This document shows positions 1-10,214 of a DNA stretch of 64,000 bases, piece after piece. Origin of the DNA: an uncultured Bacteroidia bacterium (GTDB taxonomy: Bacteria > Bacteroidota > Bacteroidia > Bacteroidales > Prolixibacteraceae); assembly GCA_903923905.1 (NCBI GenBank), contig CAIXZH010000054.1, positions 51,435 to 115,434 of the forward strand, given 5' to 3'. The first letter of the stretch is position 1. Each line of letters starts with the position of its first letter. The notes beneath the pieces were generated by a model. The model did no database searches. It was not told where the DNA came from and saw only the letters and a program-made list of their open reading frames with translations. The position numbers were made by a program, and so were the translations under genes.

Positions 1-1112
1 AGCCTGACTGTAGCTCCGGTTTTTGCACTCTCCCTGGCCGAATCCAGGATTTCCATCACAATCATGTTATTTTCAAGCGAGGATAAATCGAATGGCTTAA
101 GGGTTATTTCCTTTCGAACAACTGCGGTCAGGAATGAAAACGGGTCGTTAAACGGGGCCTTATTTTCAGGTATCGACTCCTCAACCGGTTGTTTTGCGTC
201 TTTCCAACGGTAGTTTAAATTATTCCGGTCTTCGCAGATCAGGTAGCCATGCTGACCATAAATTTCTGTGTTTTTTCTGCTGAACGGCCAGTTCCAGGAA
301 GCCTGGATAATTACCTGCGCTTTGGGATAGGTCAGCAAGATAGTCGCTTCATCTTCCACCTTGGGATAGATCTCAGGCTTAATTTGCTGCGTAATACAAC
401 TGACGCTCAAAGGTTTTTGTCCTTTCATGAGCCATATTGTAAGGTTGGCTCCGTAACATCCGAAATCGGTGAGGGCTCCACCGCCGTTTAAGATCGGGTC
501 GGTGAGCCATTCCAGGAATTCAACGTTGCATCCAATTTCCAATGGACCCTGATGACCGGTATGAAAAACGATTTTTCGCAGATCACCCGCTTTTTTCTGC
601 TCAATAATCTCCTGCCACGCTCTTTGATGTGTTCCATACCAGGTGGTTTCATAATTTGTAAGCAGTTGAATATTATGTTTTTGGGCGAGATCCATCATTT
701 TCCTGGCATGAGTCATATTTACAGCAAGGGGTTTTTCCACCATGATGTGGATCCCTTTTGGTGCAAAGAATTCAACGACTTTTAAATGATCATAGGTTGT
801 TGTGAAGGTGCTGACAGCCTCTGGCCTGGTTTTCGACATCATCTCCTCCATCGTACCGAAAACAATATCCATGTTAAATCCGTATTGTTTAGCATATTTT
901 TCGGCCAACCCCTTATTCGGCTCAACTATCGCGACAATTTTCAGGTCACCTGTTTTAGCACGTCCCAGAATTCCGTGAACATGGGTGTGCACCAGCCCGA
1001 TTATGGCAACATTCAGCGGATTTGTCTGAAGATTCTGTGATATGGCACTGCCTGCAACTGCGACAGATGCAGTGGTTATTCCTGCTTTTTGAATGAAAGA
1101 TCGTCTATTCAT
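1..1112 (-). CDS. Gfo/Idh/MocA-family oxidoreductase, Tat-exported (3' end outside window)
   Basis: The frame is open from an ATG at 1112 to the window edge, so the C-terminus is missing. The N-terminus MNRRSFIQKAGITTASVAVA is a twin-arginine signal, so the protein is probably exported folded. It is followed by NVAIIGLVHTHVHGILGRA, the Rossmann nucleotide-binding strand of the Gfo/Idh/MocA family, and by VEKPLAVN, the family's EKP motif carrying the usual catalytic-site lysine. The family uses NAD(P) to oxidise or epimerise sugars and related polyols; the substrate cannot be read here. A second member of the family with a Tat signal lies at 47062-48357. The gene is on the same strand as the N-ATPase operon, but 412 bases separate them, so it is probably a separate unit. 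Confidence 0.9.
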   Translation of the reverse strand, partial: MNRRSFIQKAGITTASVAVAGSAISQNLQTNPLNVAIIGLVHTHVHGILGRAKTGDLKIVAIVEPNKGLAEKYAKQYGFNMDIVFGTMEEMMSKTRPEAVSTFTTTYDHLKVVEFFAPKGIHIMVEKPLAVNMTHARKMMDLAQKHNIQLLTNYETTWYGTHQRAWQEIIEQKKAGDLRKIVFHTGHQGPLEIGCNVEFLEWLTDPILNGGGALTDFGCYGANLTIWLMKGQKPLSVSCITQQIKPEIYPKVEDEATILLTYPKAQVIIQASWNWPFSRKNTEIYGQHGYLICEDRNNLNYRWKDAKQPVEESIPENKAPFNDPFSFLTAVVRKEITLKPFDLSSLENNMIVMEILDSARESAKTGATVR

Positions 1113-1330
1113 ATTTGGATTGCTTTGTTGTAAAAGTGCTGCTAATAAAGAATATTCTTTCAGCAAAGATTAACCGCCAACCAAATAAATGAAGCGAATA
1201 ACCAGATGCTTCCGGTTCAAATGAAGAGTCTTTAAAAATAGCAAAAAAAAATGCTACCAAATCACTCAAAATCCAAATTTCACCAAAGCGTAGATTTTAC
1301 TTAAATAAATGTTTGAAATTTTATTTTATA

Positions 1331-1444
1331 TTCCATCTGGAACAAAATATTGGTAGAAGTAAAATTTTCAGAATTGATATTTCGTCCGGGCGAAACAGTG
1401 CATTTTAATCTTTTTACCACCCATATCGTATCCCTGACAGGATT
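1331..1444. repeat. REP-like pair of inverted palindromic units in the 1113-1524 spacer
   Basis: The 412-base spacer between the oxidoreductase and atpG has no gene. Inside it, a hairpin (TTCCA..TGGAA, 1331-1342) is followed by ATATTGGTAGAAGT. About 70 bases on, the reverse complement of a similar unit appears: ACCACCCATATCGT then ATCCctgacaGGAT (1416-1444). A third hairpin, TTTCGtccgggCGAAA, sits between them at 1380-1395. Two similar palindromic heads pointing in opposite directions are the layout of bacterial REP/BIME elements. That comparison is by architecture only; copy number in the genome is unknown. The rest of the spacer is AT-rich, with no promoter I can support. Confidence 0.5.
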
Positions 1445-1524
1445 AGAGTTTAAATTTTAAAAGCCTTTACTATTTTGTGAATTTTGGTGATTTAGAGTTT
1501 TGGAGGCGAAGATACTATCAGTAG

Positions 1525-2415
1525 TCATGATTTTTCCTTGGAAAGTGCTTCGGATCCGGAGATTACATCAAACAATTCCTCATCAATTGTACTTTGCCGC
1601 AAACGATGGAAAGTTCGGTTGAGATCCTCCAGCAGTTCATCAATGTTTTTCTCTGCCCGTTGCATCGAGGCCAATCTGCTGGCGTTTTCGCTTGCCAATG
1701 ATTCTGCACACGCTCTGAAAAGCGAGATAAACAAATACTGACGGATTAGTCCATGTAAGGTTGGGGTTATACCATTAATAGCCTCAGGAATATTGTATGT
1801 AGGCCATTTCAATTGTGCGACGCTTTTATACCATTGATCATCGAGAGGTAAAAGGCGTTGTACAAACGGCTCATAAACAGCACCGGGTTTCGGTTTGTTA
1901 TGAAAAATATAGAATTGCGAAATTTCTCCATTTTCCCTTGAAGATTCACTTTCGAGAAGTATTTGGCCAATAACCGGTGTAATGGTATTCACAGAATTTG
2001 GAACGGGAAAAACGCCTGCAATGGGTAATCCTGAGTCCTCCAGACGAGATTGCATCCTTTCTCCAACTGCCCAGATTCGCTTTTCAACCGGGAAATTACT
2101 CATTGTCCTTTGAGTAAAGTCTGCCAATATATCATTGAATTGTCCGACAAGCCCCTGATCGGACCCAAAAACCAGCGCCCCGATTCTATCATTTTGAGCA
2201 TAACCTGTTTTTTCATCGGGAATGAGCACTTCTCCATTATGGAAACAGACTTTCAGCCCTAATTCGACGGTTGTATAATAATCGGCCAATGAACTTACCG
2301 CCTTTTCATATTGTACAATATTGGAAGCAGCCAAAACCTTCATGGTTCTGACAACGGACTCAAGATCTGTTGCTCCGGTGATTTTGCGCCTTAAGCTTTC
2401 AAGGGTATCACTCAT
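1525..2415 (-). CDS. atpG: N-type ATPase gamma subunit
   Basis: Central-stalk subunit that couples c-ring rotation to the catalytic hexamer. The 296-residue protein has both conserved ends of gamma: an N-terminal helix ([33 protein letters not shown]) and the C-terminal helix ([24 protein letters not shown] then VISGSEAL). These match the corresponding parts of the housekeeping gamma at 14494-15384, while the middle diverges strongly. Last gene of the atpDCQRBEFAG operon, starting within the atpA stop (4-base ATGA overlap), which indicates translational coupling. No clear terminator is seen downstream. Confidence 0.95.
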   Translation of the reverse strand: MSDTLESLRRKITGATDLESVVRTMKVLAASNIVQYEKAVSSLADYYTTVELGLKVCFHNGEVLIPDEKTGYAQNDRIGALVFGSDQGLVGQFNDILADFTQRTMSNFPVEKRIWAVGERMQSRLEDSGLPIAGVFPVPNSVNTITPVIGQILLESESSRENGEISQFYIFHNKPKPGAVYEPFVQRLLPLDDQWYKSVAQLKWPTYNIPEAINGITPTLHGLIRQYLFISLFRACAESLASENASRLASMQRAEKNIDELLEDLNRTFHRLRQSTIDEELFDVISGSEALSKEKS

Positions 2416-3941
2416 AATCGTTGTGTATATTGTTCAATAGCTTTAATTGCAAGTTGCAGAATTACCTGTCGGTCCTCCTCGCTGAATTGTGCAGTGGAAA
2501 TGAACCGTTGGCGGATATCTTCAGGGAGTTGACCAGCAGCTTCACGTAAGGTCTGTTCGGCCTCCTTCATGCGGGGAAGTGGCACCGCATCGAAAAAACC
2601 ATTTGTAAGAGCCAGAAGCACAACTATTTGATCAGATAATGGAATCGGGGATGAGGCGGGCTGCTTGAGACAGGCACGGATCCGTCGTCCATGCTCGATT
2701 ATTTTTCGGGTATGTTCATCAAGCCGCGTACCAAACTTGGCAAAGGTCTCCAGCTCTTCAAACTGGGAATAGGCTAGTTTTAAGGCACTTGTTACTGACC
2801 GGTATGCAGGTCGCTGAGCTTTACCTCCCACTCGTGAAACCGATTTTCCGACATCTACCGCTGGAAGAACACCTAATTCGAATAAGGTTGGTGAAAGATA
2901 GATCTGGCCATCTGTAATAGAGATCAGATTGGTCGGAATGTAGGCAGAGATGTTCTGGGCTTCAGTTTCAACTATAGGAAGGGCTGTCAAAGATCCTCCG
3001 CCCAGCTCATTCCTTAAATGAGTTGAACGTTCCAGGAGCCTTGAATGAATGTAGAATATATCTCCCGGAAACGCTTCGCGTCCCGGCGGGCGGCGCAGTA
3101 AAAGCGATAACTCACGGTAAGCACGGGCGTGATGGGTAAGGTCATCATATATGATAAGAACATCTTTCCCTTTCCCCATAAAATATTCGCCAATACTGGT
3201 AGCAGCATATGGGGCAATAAAATTTAAACCCGGGGCCTCATTCCCTTCCGTGACAATTACAATGGTATAATCCATCGCCCCTTTGTCGCGCAGATCGGCC
3301 ACCACTTTGGCGACGCTGGCTGCCCGCTGACCGATCGAACAATATATACATAATACATTCTGATCGTGCTGGTTGATGATGGTGTCAATCGCAATGGCTG
3401 TCTTTCCGGTCTGGCGGTCCCCCATAATGAGCTCCCGCTGTCCACGCCCAACCGGGATTAATGCATCAATAACTTTAAGGCCTGTTTGCAGCGGAACTAT
3501 TACAGGTTCACGGTCCACAATCGCCGGTGAAGGGCGTTCTATAGGAAAGCGTTTTTCAAAAACCAGGGGACCTTTTTCGTCGAGAGGCTCACCAAGCGGA
3601 TTAATAACCCGCCCGATCAATGAATCACCTACCGGCACATCCATTACCCTTCCGGTGCGCTCTGCCTCATCTCCTGTATGAAGATGTGAGTATTCTCCGA
3701 GCAGGACAACCCCCACTTCATTTTCATCAACATTAAAGGCAATCCCATATAAGTTTCCGGGGAATTTCAGTAATTCTTCAAACCCAACCCCCGGAAGACC
3801 GGAAACTTTTACTATTCCTGTCGATAAAGTGGTAACGATACCAACTTCCCGGGGCGTTAGTTGTGGTTCAAAGTCATTCAGCGATTGATTTATTCCATCA
3901 AACGTATGGTCAAGAAGGTTATGTAGATTAATTGATTCCAT
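2412..3941 (-). CDS. atpA: N-type ATPase alpha subunit
   Basis: Non-catalytic nucleotide-binding subunit of the alpha3beta3 head. The 509-residue protein has the alpha Walker A GDRQTGKT at residues 174-181, preceded by [14 protein letters not shown], then the Walker B region [20 protein letters not shown] and the alpha signature [25 protein letters not shown]. It is shorter and divergent compared with the 526-residue housekeeping alpha at 15427-17007, especially at the N-terminus. It starts 9 bases after atpF, and its stop overlaps the atpG start. No obvious Shine-Dalgarno sequence precedes it. Confidence 0.96.
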   Translation of the reverse strand: MESINLHNLLDHTFDGINQSLNDFEPQLTPREVGIVTTLSTGIVKVSGLPGVGFEELLKFPGNLYGIAFNVDENEVGVVLLGEYSHLHTGDEAERTGRVMDVPVGDSLIGRVINPLGEPLDEKGPLVFEKRFPIERPSPAIVDREPVIVPLQTGLKVIDALIPVGRGQRELIMGDRQTGKTAIAIDTIINQHDQNVLCIYCSIGQRAASVAKVVADLRDKGAMDYTIVIVTEGNEAPGLNFIAPYAATSIGEYFMGKGKDVLIIYDDLTHHARAYRELSLLLRRPPGREAFPGDIFYIHSRLLERSTHLRNELGGGSLTALPIVETEAQNISAYIPTNLISITDGQIYLSPTLFELGVLPAVDVGKSVSRVGGKAQRPAYRSVTSALKLAYSQFEELETFAKFGTRLDEHTRKIIEHGRRIRACLKQPASSPIPLSDQIVVLLALTNGFFDAVPLPRMKEAEQTLREAAGQLPEDIRQRFISTAQFSEEDRQVILQLAIKAIEQYTQRL

Positions 3942-3950
3942 ATCAGCTTG

Positions 3951-4736
3951 TTAAGTGATATTTTCTGACGTCGTTTCTGTGTTTTGGTTTAGTAGCTTAG
4001 CAAGGTGGGTTTCCAGAGAAGCAAGGTAGTCATCGATGGTCCAGGATACCTTGAATCCATTTGCAATTAGTTCTATTCCACTAACTGTGTCAGGCAATGT
4101 TTCAAAGTTTATTCCGGCACTGATTTTTAAATTGTTTTTAAGGACAGTATGAATTGCATCTTGCTGATTCATTGATAATTTAAACATACTTCGTATTGAA
4201 ATTTCTTTCTCAGAGTGGTTTAATGCCAGATAAAAAAACTCCTTTTCATCCGTTTTTAAACCATTGATGCGACTTATGAATACTCCGGCCATCTGATCCT
4301 CCAGATTTACCCCGGCCAGATCTGCAAGCGTTTTCCGGACGATGGCAAAAACTTCGGTTCGGGTTCGGCGGATAATCTCGGAGCCCATATTCAGTTGCTC
4401 AGTTCTGAGAGATTCCTGCAGGTGAAAGCGCAATGCTTCAACTTCTTTTCGTGTCTGTTCCAGAAGCTTTTGCCGTTCAAGGTTTACCTCACTGATTGCA
4501 CCGATTAACAGATCGTGTCGTTGCTGATCAAAATCTGTGTTTTTTTGCTGATAGTTTTCCAATTCCTTAAGGGCATTGGTCCTAGTTGCTTCAGCTGCAT
4601 GCAGTTGACTCGAAATCAGGTTTTCCCTTTCGTCAATAGCATCAAGTATTGGCTTGTACAGGTATCGTTTCAAAAGCCAAACCAGAACCAGGAAATTAAC
4701 CAGTTGTGCAATCAGTGTGAACCAGTCGAATAGCAT
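3951..4736 (-). CDS. atpF: N-type ATPase b subunit with delta-like C-terminal domain
   Basis: Peripheral-stalk subunit. At 261 residues it is about 100 longer than the housekeeping b (164). Residues 1-25 are a membrane anchor (LFDWFTLIAQLVNFLVLVWLLKRYLYKPI), residues ~30-130 are a charged helical stalk, and the remainder resembles the delta subunit. The stretch LPDTVSGIELIANGFKVSWTI can be laid against SELIGGFILQVEDQQIDASV of the separate delta at 17042-17587. No atpH exists in this operon, so the C-terminus probably does the work of delta in holding the head. A Shine-Dalgarno AGGAGG lies in the end of atpE, 2 bases upstream of this start region. Confidence 0.92.
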   Translation of the reverse strand: MLFDWFTLIAQLVNFLVLVWLLKRYLYKPILDAIDERENLISSQLHAAEATRTNALKELENYQQKNTDFDQQRHDLLIGAISEVNLERQKLLEQTRKEVEALRFHLQESLRTEQLNMGSEIIRRTRTEVFAIVRKTLADLAGVNLEDQMAGVFISRINGLKTDEKEFFYLALNHSEKEISIRSMFKLSMNQQDAIHTVLKNNLKISAGINFETLPDTVSGIELIANGFKVSWTIDDYLASLETHLAKLLNQNTETTSENIT

Positions 4737-4738
4737 GA

Positions 4739-5020
4739 TCAGCCTCCTGCGACTTTGGTAATTACAAAGTTCCAGAACGGATTTGCAAAGAGAAGAATCA
4801 TTGAAACTACAAAACAGTAAATTGCCATTGACTCGATCATTGCAAGTCCAACGAATAAAGTACGTGTAATAGTAGATGCTGCATCGGGCTGCTGAGCAAT
4901 TGAGGTCAGGGCAGATACAACGGCCTTGCCTTCGCCCAGAGCAGGTCCTATACTTCCAATTGCCATGGTTATACCAGCAGTCAGGATGGATGCTGCTCCA
5001 ATAATTGTGATGTTGTCCAT
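4739..5020 (-). CDS. atpE: N-type ATPase c subunit (rotor ring)
   Basis: Two-helix hairpin proteolipid of 93 residues; the ring carries ions across the membrane. Helix 1 has GPALGEG (Glu30) where Na+-binding c subunits such as that of Ilyobacter have GPGVGQG (Gln32). Helix 2 has AMIESMAIY, with the ion-carrying Glu63, Ser64 and Tyr68 matching Glu65, Ser66 and Tyr70. The Thr next to the Ser in the Na+ site is Met65 here, and Val63 is Met61. The site is therefore partly of Na+ type but not complete, and it has two acidic residues. Na+ or H+ coupling cannot be decided from sequence. A strong Shine-Dalgarno (AAAGGAGGAA) precedes the ATG. Confidence 0.95.
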   Translation of the reverse strand: MDNITIIGAASILTAGITMAIGSIGPALGEGKAVVSALTSIAQQPDAASTITRTLFVGLAMIESMAIYCFVVSMILLFANPFWNFVITKVAGG

Positions 5021-5058
5021 AAAGTGTTCCTCCTTTGTTATTTTAGTTACAATTTATT

Positions 5059-5742
5059 TTAGGTTTCAGTCTCTTTACCCGATTCCTGTGCGGCAGCTGC
5101 AATAAAAACCGATGCAAGAATAGTAAATATGTAAGCCTGGACAGAACCGGTAAGGAGACCAAAAGCAGTCATTACTATCGGAAAGATAAGGGGTGTAATC
5201 GTCAATAAAATTCCAATTATCATTACACCGCTCATCATATTCCCAAACAGACGAACCGCCAAAGCAAGAGTCCGTGAAAACTCACTGATAATATGAAAAG
5301 GAAGCATAATGGGCAATGGCTTAACGTACGATTTAAGGTAGTTCAGGATACCATGTTCTGAAATATTAAAAAATGGAACGGCGAAAAACACGGAAATTGC
5401 GAGTGCTGCAGTGGTGGAAAGCGAACTAGTAGGCGGTTCGTAAATTGGCAGGATTGTCAGAAGATTAGAAAGAAGAAGAAATAAAAATAGAGTTCCCAAA
5501 AATGCCAGATACCTTTCGGCCTTTTGTAATCCCACCTCTTCAATTTGCTGTTTGATACCGGTCACAATCATCTCAAGAACACTTTGCCATCGCGTAACTT
5601 TGACTCGGGACTTCAGTTTTCGGGTTATCAGTACCGAGCCAATCGCCATGAATGCCATTAAAATCCAGGTGGTGACAATGGTGAGGTTGAGCTTCACAAA
5701 GCCGTATTCGAAAAAGACGACATCATCAGGACTGATTCTCAT
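5059..5742 (-). CDS. atpB: N-type ATPase a subunit (ion channel)
   Basis: Integral membrane stator subunit providing the two ion half-channels beside the c ring. The 227-residue protein has about five or six hydrophobic helices. The essential arginine is Arg164 in RTLALAVRLFGNMMSG, and the C-terminal helix LLTGSVQAYIFTILASVFIAAA matches the conserved final helix of the family. It lacks the signal peptide and long periplasmic N-terminal extension seen in the housekeeping a subunit at 18518-19609. It follows atpR by 2 bases and has a Shine-Dalgarno (AAGGAGGGATAA) inside the atpR end. Confidence 0.95.
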   Translation of the reverse strand: MRISPDDVVFFEYGFVKLNLTIVTTWILMAFMAIGSVLITRKLKSRVKVTRWQSVLEMIVTGIKQQIEEVGLQKAERYLAFLGTLFLFLLLSNLLTILPIYEPPTSSLSTTAALAISVFFAVPFFNISEHGILNYLKSYVKPLPIMLPFHIISEFSRTLALAVRLFGNMMSGVMIIGILLTITPLIFPIVMTAFGLLTGSVQAYIFTILASVFIAAAAQESGKETET

Positions 5743-5744
5743 GG

Positions 5745-6044
5745 TTATCCCTCCTTTTCCAGTGGTTTTGAATTATCCTTTATCTGCGTAATCCGCATGA
5801 TTATGGTCCGGGCAATAATAAACCCTATCAAACAAATCAACGCTCTTTCCCAGTGGCCTCTTGAAAGATAATAAAACACGATAATCACAATTCCAATGCG
5901 GACAAAAAGACTTGTCAAAAACCACAGTGCCGGTGTTTTTGAAAGAAGACCCTTTTTGGTTGTCCACCAAAGCCCGCCGAAAAAGAACAAACCAAGGAGG
6001 ATACCCATTATTAGAGTTATTAGGATCATACCTGTCTCATTCAT
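5745..6044 (-). CDS. atpR: N-ATPase subunit AtpR
   Basis: Small membrane protein of 99 residues specific to N-type ATPase operons, with three predicted helices (MILITLIMGILLGLFFFGGLWW; WFLTSLFVRIGIVIIVFYYL; RALICLIGFIIARTIIMRI) and Arg residues within or beside helices 2 and 3. In this family AtpR is thought to help AtpQ in assembly or ion handling; its exact role is not established. I chose the ATG at 6044 rather than an upstream in-frame ATG because GGAGGAG lies directly before it and the upstream stretch would be hydrophilic and would overlap atpQ by 83 bases. The retained overlap with the atpQ end is 8 bases. Confidence 0.88.
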   Translation of the reverse strand: MNETGMILITLIMGILLGLFFFGGLWWTTKKGLLSKTPALWFLTSLFVRIGIVIIVFYYLSRGHWERALICLIGFIIARTIIMRITQIKDNSKPLEKEG

Positions 6045-6357
6045 TTTTCTCCTCCTTGTCTTTATGAATGTCCTTATCTTCACGCGAAAGCCAGTGCCAT
6101 GCCGTGGCACATCCGGCAATCAAACCAATCAGGAGCAGTGTAAGTGTCCAGGATTGTTTCCCTGGAAATTGTTTGTCCAGCCAAACACCCAGGAAAGCTC
6201 CCAGCAGGGTAGGGACGACAACTGACCATCCCACCAGTCCAAACATCCCTAACCCAAATAGCACACTATGTTTGGATTTACTTTTTTCCTTCAGTTTCCG
6301 AGTTTCTTTAGATTCTACCATTTGGCTGAATTTATTTTGCTTACTGTTGTTCTGCAT
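6037..6357 (-). CDS. atpQ: N-ATPase subunit AtpQ (AtpI-like)
   Basis: 106-residue protein with a basic N-terminus (about 30 residues, many Lys), two hydrophobic helices (VLFGLGMFGLVGWSVVVPTLLGAFLGVWLDKQFPG and WTLTLLLIGLIAGCATAWHWL) and a charged tail. The layout and the GVWLDKQFPG turn fit the AtpI/AtpQ family of small rotary-ATPase accessory proteins. In N-ATPase operons it always lies between atpC and atpR, as here. AtpI relatives assist c-ring assembly and have been linked to Mg2+/Ca2+ handling; the role of AtpQ is inferred. Confidence 0.88.
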   Translation of the reverse strand: MQNNSKQNKFSQMVESKETRKLKEKSKSKHSVLFGLGMFGLVGWSVVVPTLLGAFLGVWLDKQFPGKQSWTLTLLLIGLIAGCATAWHWLSREDKDIHKDKEEKNE

Positions 6358-6369
6358 CTGATCCGTGAA

Positions 6370-6774
6370 TTATTTGTGCCGGAATTCCTCAAACCGGCGT
6401 ATAAAACCCAATTCAAGTTTTGCCATTACAGAACGCACTTTTTTCTCATGGTCATCTAATTTCATATATTCCTGAGAAACAGTTTGATGTAAACTTCCCA
6501 ATTCTGCTCCTCCAACGGCGTTGCGCGCCGACACCAGTACTTCTTCACCTGCCTTGACTAATATTCCTTCATCTACAGCCAGATATACCACACTCCCGGA
6601 TTCTGTTTCATATAAAAGAATTCCAGGGGCCAGAGCCGCGGCACAATCCAGACGACGAGGAAAAATGCCAAAAGAGCCTTGAAAGGTTTCTGCAACAATA
6701 CGTTTGATCCCTTTCAGATCCGCAAACACCTGGTGTGGAAGCAGAATTTTAAGATTCATAAGATTTTGTTCCAT
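6370..6774 (-). CDS. atpC: N-type ATPase epsilon subunit
   Basis: 134 residues. The N-terminal beta-sandwich (LKILLPHQVFADLKGIKRIVAE..GSFGIFPRRLDCAAALAPGILLYE) is followed by a helical C-terminal part (residues ~90-134, VSQEYMKLDDHEKKVRSVMAKLELGFIRRFEEFRHK), the hairpin that can inhibit ATP hydrolysis in F-type enzymes. The housekeeping epsilon at 12645-12884 is only 79 residues and lacks this part, so the two enzymes may differ in inhibition. Lies 23 bases after atpD and 12 bases before atpQ. Confidence 0.92.
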   Translation of the reverse strand: MEQNLMNLKILLPHQVFADLKGIKRIVAETFQGSFGIFPRRLDCAAALAPGILLYETESGSVVYLAVDEGILVKAGEEVLVSARNAVGGAELGSLHQTVSQEYMKLDDHEKKVRSVMAKLELGFIRRFEEFRHK

Positions 6775-6797
6775 CTTAAAAGGCTAATTGGTTTATT

Positions 6798-8198
<1,401 letters not shown>

Positions 8199-8320
8199 CT
8201 ATTCAATTAATGGTCACTTTAAATATACACAATATTTTTATAATAATTAATAAAATTATCAACCTTTTTCAAAAAGTTCAGAGAATTTTAAATCATTACA
8301 TTTCAGAATTCTGACAAAAT

Positions 8321-8357
8321 AAAAACCCCGAAACCAAATTTTATGGTCCCGGGGTTT
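8321..8357 (-). terminator. Rho-independent terminator after trpB
   Basis: Arms AAACCCCG (8323-8330) and CGGGGTTT (8350-8357) are perfect inverted repeats. On the minus strand the stem is followed by TTATTTTG. The stem lies 129 bases past the trpB stop and 126 bases before atpD, so it separates the two units. The tail on the plus strand is weaker. Confidence 0.75.
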
Positions 8358-8485
8358 AATCAAATGCTAAAAGTTTTAGGGCTATAGGCTTAAGTACTTT
8401 AGGATATTCGGATGGAATTACATAAATATCATATTATCAATACTAAAAGTCCAGCCTAAAAGCCTGCAGCCTAAAAGCCTGATGT

Positions 8486-9688
8486 CTATTCAGGTAAACC
8501 ATATTTTTCAACTACAAAATCGATGTCCTTATCGCCACGACCGCTCAAGTTGACGAGGATCGATTCTCTCGGATTCAATTTTGCCAACTTAAGGGCATAA
8601 GCGACCGCATGGGCACTTTCCAGCGCCGGAATAATTCCTTCAAGCCGGCTTAATTCGTAAAACGCATCAATCGTTTCATCATCGGTTGCAGTTTCATAAG
8701 ATACCCTTTTCCAATCCTTTAACATGCTATGTTCAGGACCGACACCAGGGTAATCGAGGCCGCTGGCAACAGAATATACCGGTGATGGTTCTCCTTTTTC
8801 ATCCTGGAGCAGATAGCATTTAAACCCGTGAATCATACCGGGTGTTCCAAGTGACATTGTTGCGGCATGTTCCCCTAAGTCAAAGGAACGGCCTGCTGGT
8901 TCGACACCATATAGTTTTACATCCGATTCTTCAAGAAATGCAGAGAATATTCCCATGGCGTTACTGCCACCACCAACGCAGGCAACAACATTATCGGGAA
9001 GTTCGCCAGTCATTTCATGAAATTGTTCCCGGGCTTCGATCCCAACCACACGCTGAAAATCGCGAACCATCATTGGAAATGGGTGAGGACCAACAACTGA
9101 ACCAATGCAGTAAATACTGTTTTCAAAATCCTGCATATAGGCGCCAAAAGCCGAATCGACAGCCTCCTTTAATGTTTTCAGCCCGAAGGATACCGGGACA
9201 ACTTTCGCACCAAGGATTTGCATTCTTACAACATTAGGATGTTCCTTGATAATATCTACCTCACCCATATGGATTTCACATTCCAGTCCGAAATAGGCTG
9301 CTGCCGTTGCAAGTGCTACACCATGTTGTCCAGCCCCGGTCTCAGCAATAAGCTTTTTCTTACCCAAATATTTTGCAAGCAATGCTTCACCCATGCAATG
9401 GTTAAGCTTATGGGCTCCAGTATGGTTCAGATCTTCACGCTTTAGATAAATCCGCCCCCCGTATTTGGTGGATAACCGGTTACAGAAATAGACCGGCGTA
9501 GGCCTTCCCTGGTAATGCTTGCGAATGCTGCGTAACTCAGAAATGAAATGATGCGACTTACTGATTGAATAATAAGCATCAGTAATCTTTTCCATCTCAG
9601 TCTGAAGATTGGGTGGTATAAAACTGCCACCATATTCTTCAAAAAAGCCTTCAGGATTGGGGTAATTCTTAAAATAGTTTGTTGTCAT
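8486..9688 (-). CDS. trpB: Tryptophan synthase beta chain
   Basis: PLP enzyme joining indole and L-serine to make tryptophan. The 400-residue protein has the PLP lysine Lys94 in NHTGAHKLN, the catalytic Glu116 in AETGAGQHG, the PLP-phosphate loop GGGSNA (239-244) and the usual [14 protein letters not shown] segment. No trpA or other trp gene is adjacent, which is unusual for a TrpB of normal length. It could be a solitary copy working with a trpA elsewhere, or a salvage TrpB using free indole. No Shine-Dalgarno sequence precedes the ATG. Confidence 0.93.
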   Translation of the reverse strand: MTTNYFKNYPNPEGFFEEYGGSFIPPNLQTEMEKITDAYYSISKSHHFISELRSIRKHYQGRPTPVYFCNRLSTKYGGRIYLKREDLNHTGAHKLNHCMGEALLAKYLGKKKLIAETGAGQHGVALATAAAYFGLECEIHMGEVDIIKEHPNVVRMQILGAKVVPVSFGLKTLKEAVDSAFGAYMQDFENSIYCIGSVVGPHPFPMMVRDFQRVVGIEAREQFHEMTGELPDNVVACVGGGSNAMGIFSAFLEESDVKLYGVEPAGRSFDLGEHAATMSLGTPGMIHGFKCYLLQDEKGEPSPVYSVASGLDYPGVGPEHSMLKDWKRVSYETATDDETIDAFYELSRLEGIIPALESAHAVAYALKLAKLNPRESILVNLSGRGDKDIDFVVEKYGLPE

Positions 9689-10214
9689 TTTTGTATTTAA
9701 TTAGTAATTAATATGTTACGATTTCGACGTTTTATTTTGGGCCTTTTAGGAATTGTAACCGATCAGATCCATCGGTCAAGGACTTCAAAATTAAAAAAAT
9801 GATCCGCAATTCAAAATCCCCATTATGAAAAATTTGTAATTTATTTCGTTTATTTTTAATCAAAGAGATTCAAGTGTGAGCTTGTTTCTTACAGATTGAA
9901 AGGAAACGCTATTTAAATAGTTACTGGCTGCCGAGAACTAGCTGTTGGCTGCTGGTAACTGGCTGTTGGCAAATAGCTACCGGCAACTGGCTACTGGCTT
10001 ATTTTTCACTACCAGATAGCATATTAAACAATCCGATAGCGGAAAATATAACATTACGATGATCGAATTTGGCCAGCTGCCATCCGCTAGTCGCTAACTC
10101 TCAAGCTTTTTTAGAATCATGATTTGAATTATCCGACGCCGATCTGGATGTACATTGAACTTAACAGCATTGAATGTGTTCTAATAGCAATTCATAAATC
10201 CTGAAATATTTGAA
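9689..10214. other. 526-base divergent spacer with CTGGC-type degenerate repeats
   Basis: No gene is seen between trpB and the ABC exporter, which are divergent. From about 9921 to 10000 the sequence is a string of imperfect units of the form CTGGCTNNTGGC (for example GCTGTTGGCTGCTGG and CTACTGGCTTA), spaced by 2-10 bases. Similar strings lie at 20511-20545 and, in inverted orientation, at 45245-45358. The remainder is AT-rich and should hold the promoters of both flanking genes, but no clear TAnnTTTG was found. Confidence 0.45.

Noticed and set aside
3373..3681. Long open frame opposite the N-type atpA
   Set aside because: Antisense to a gene with clear conserved motifs; composition is unlike a real protein.
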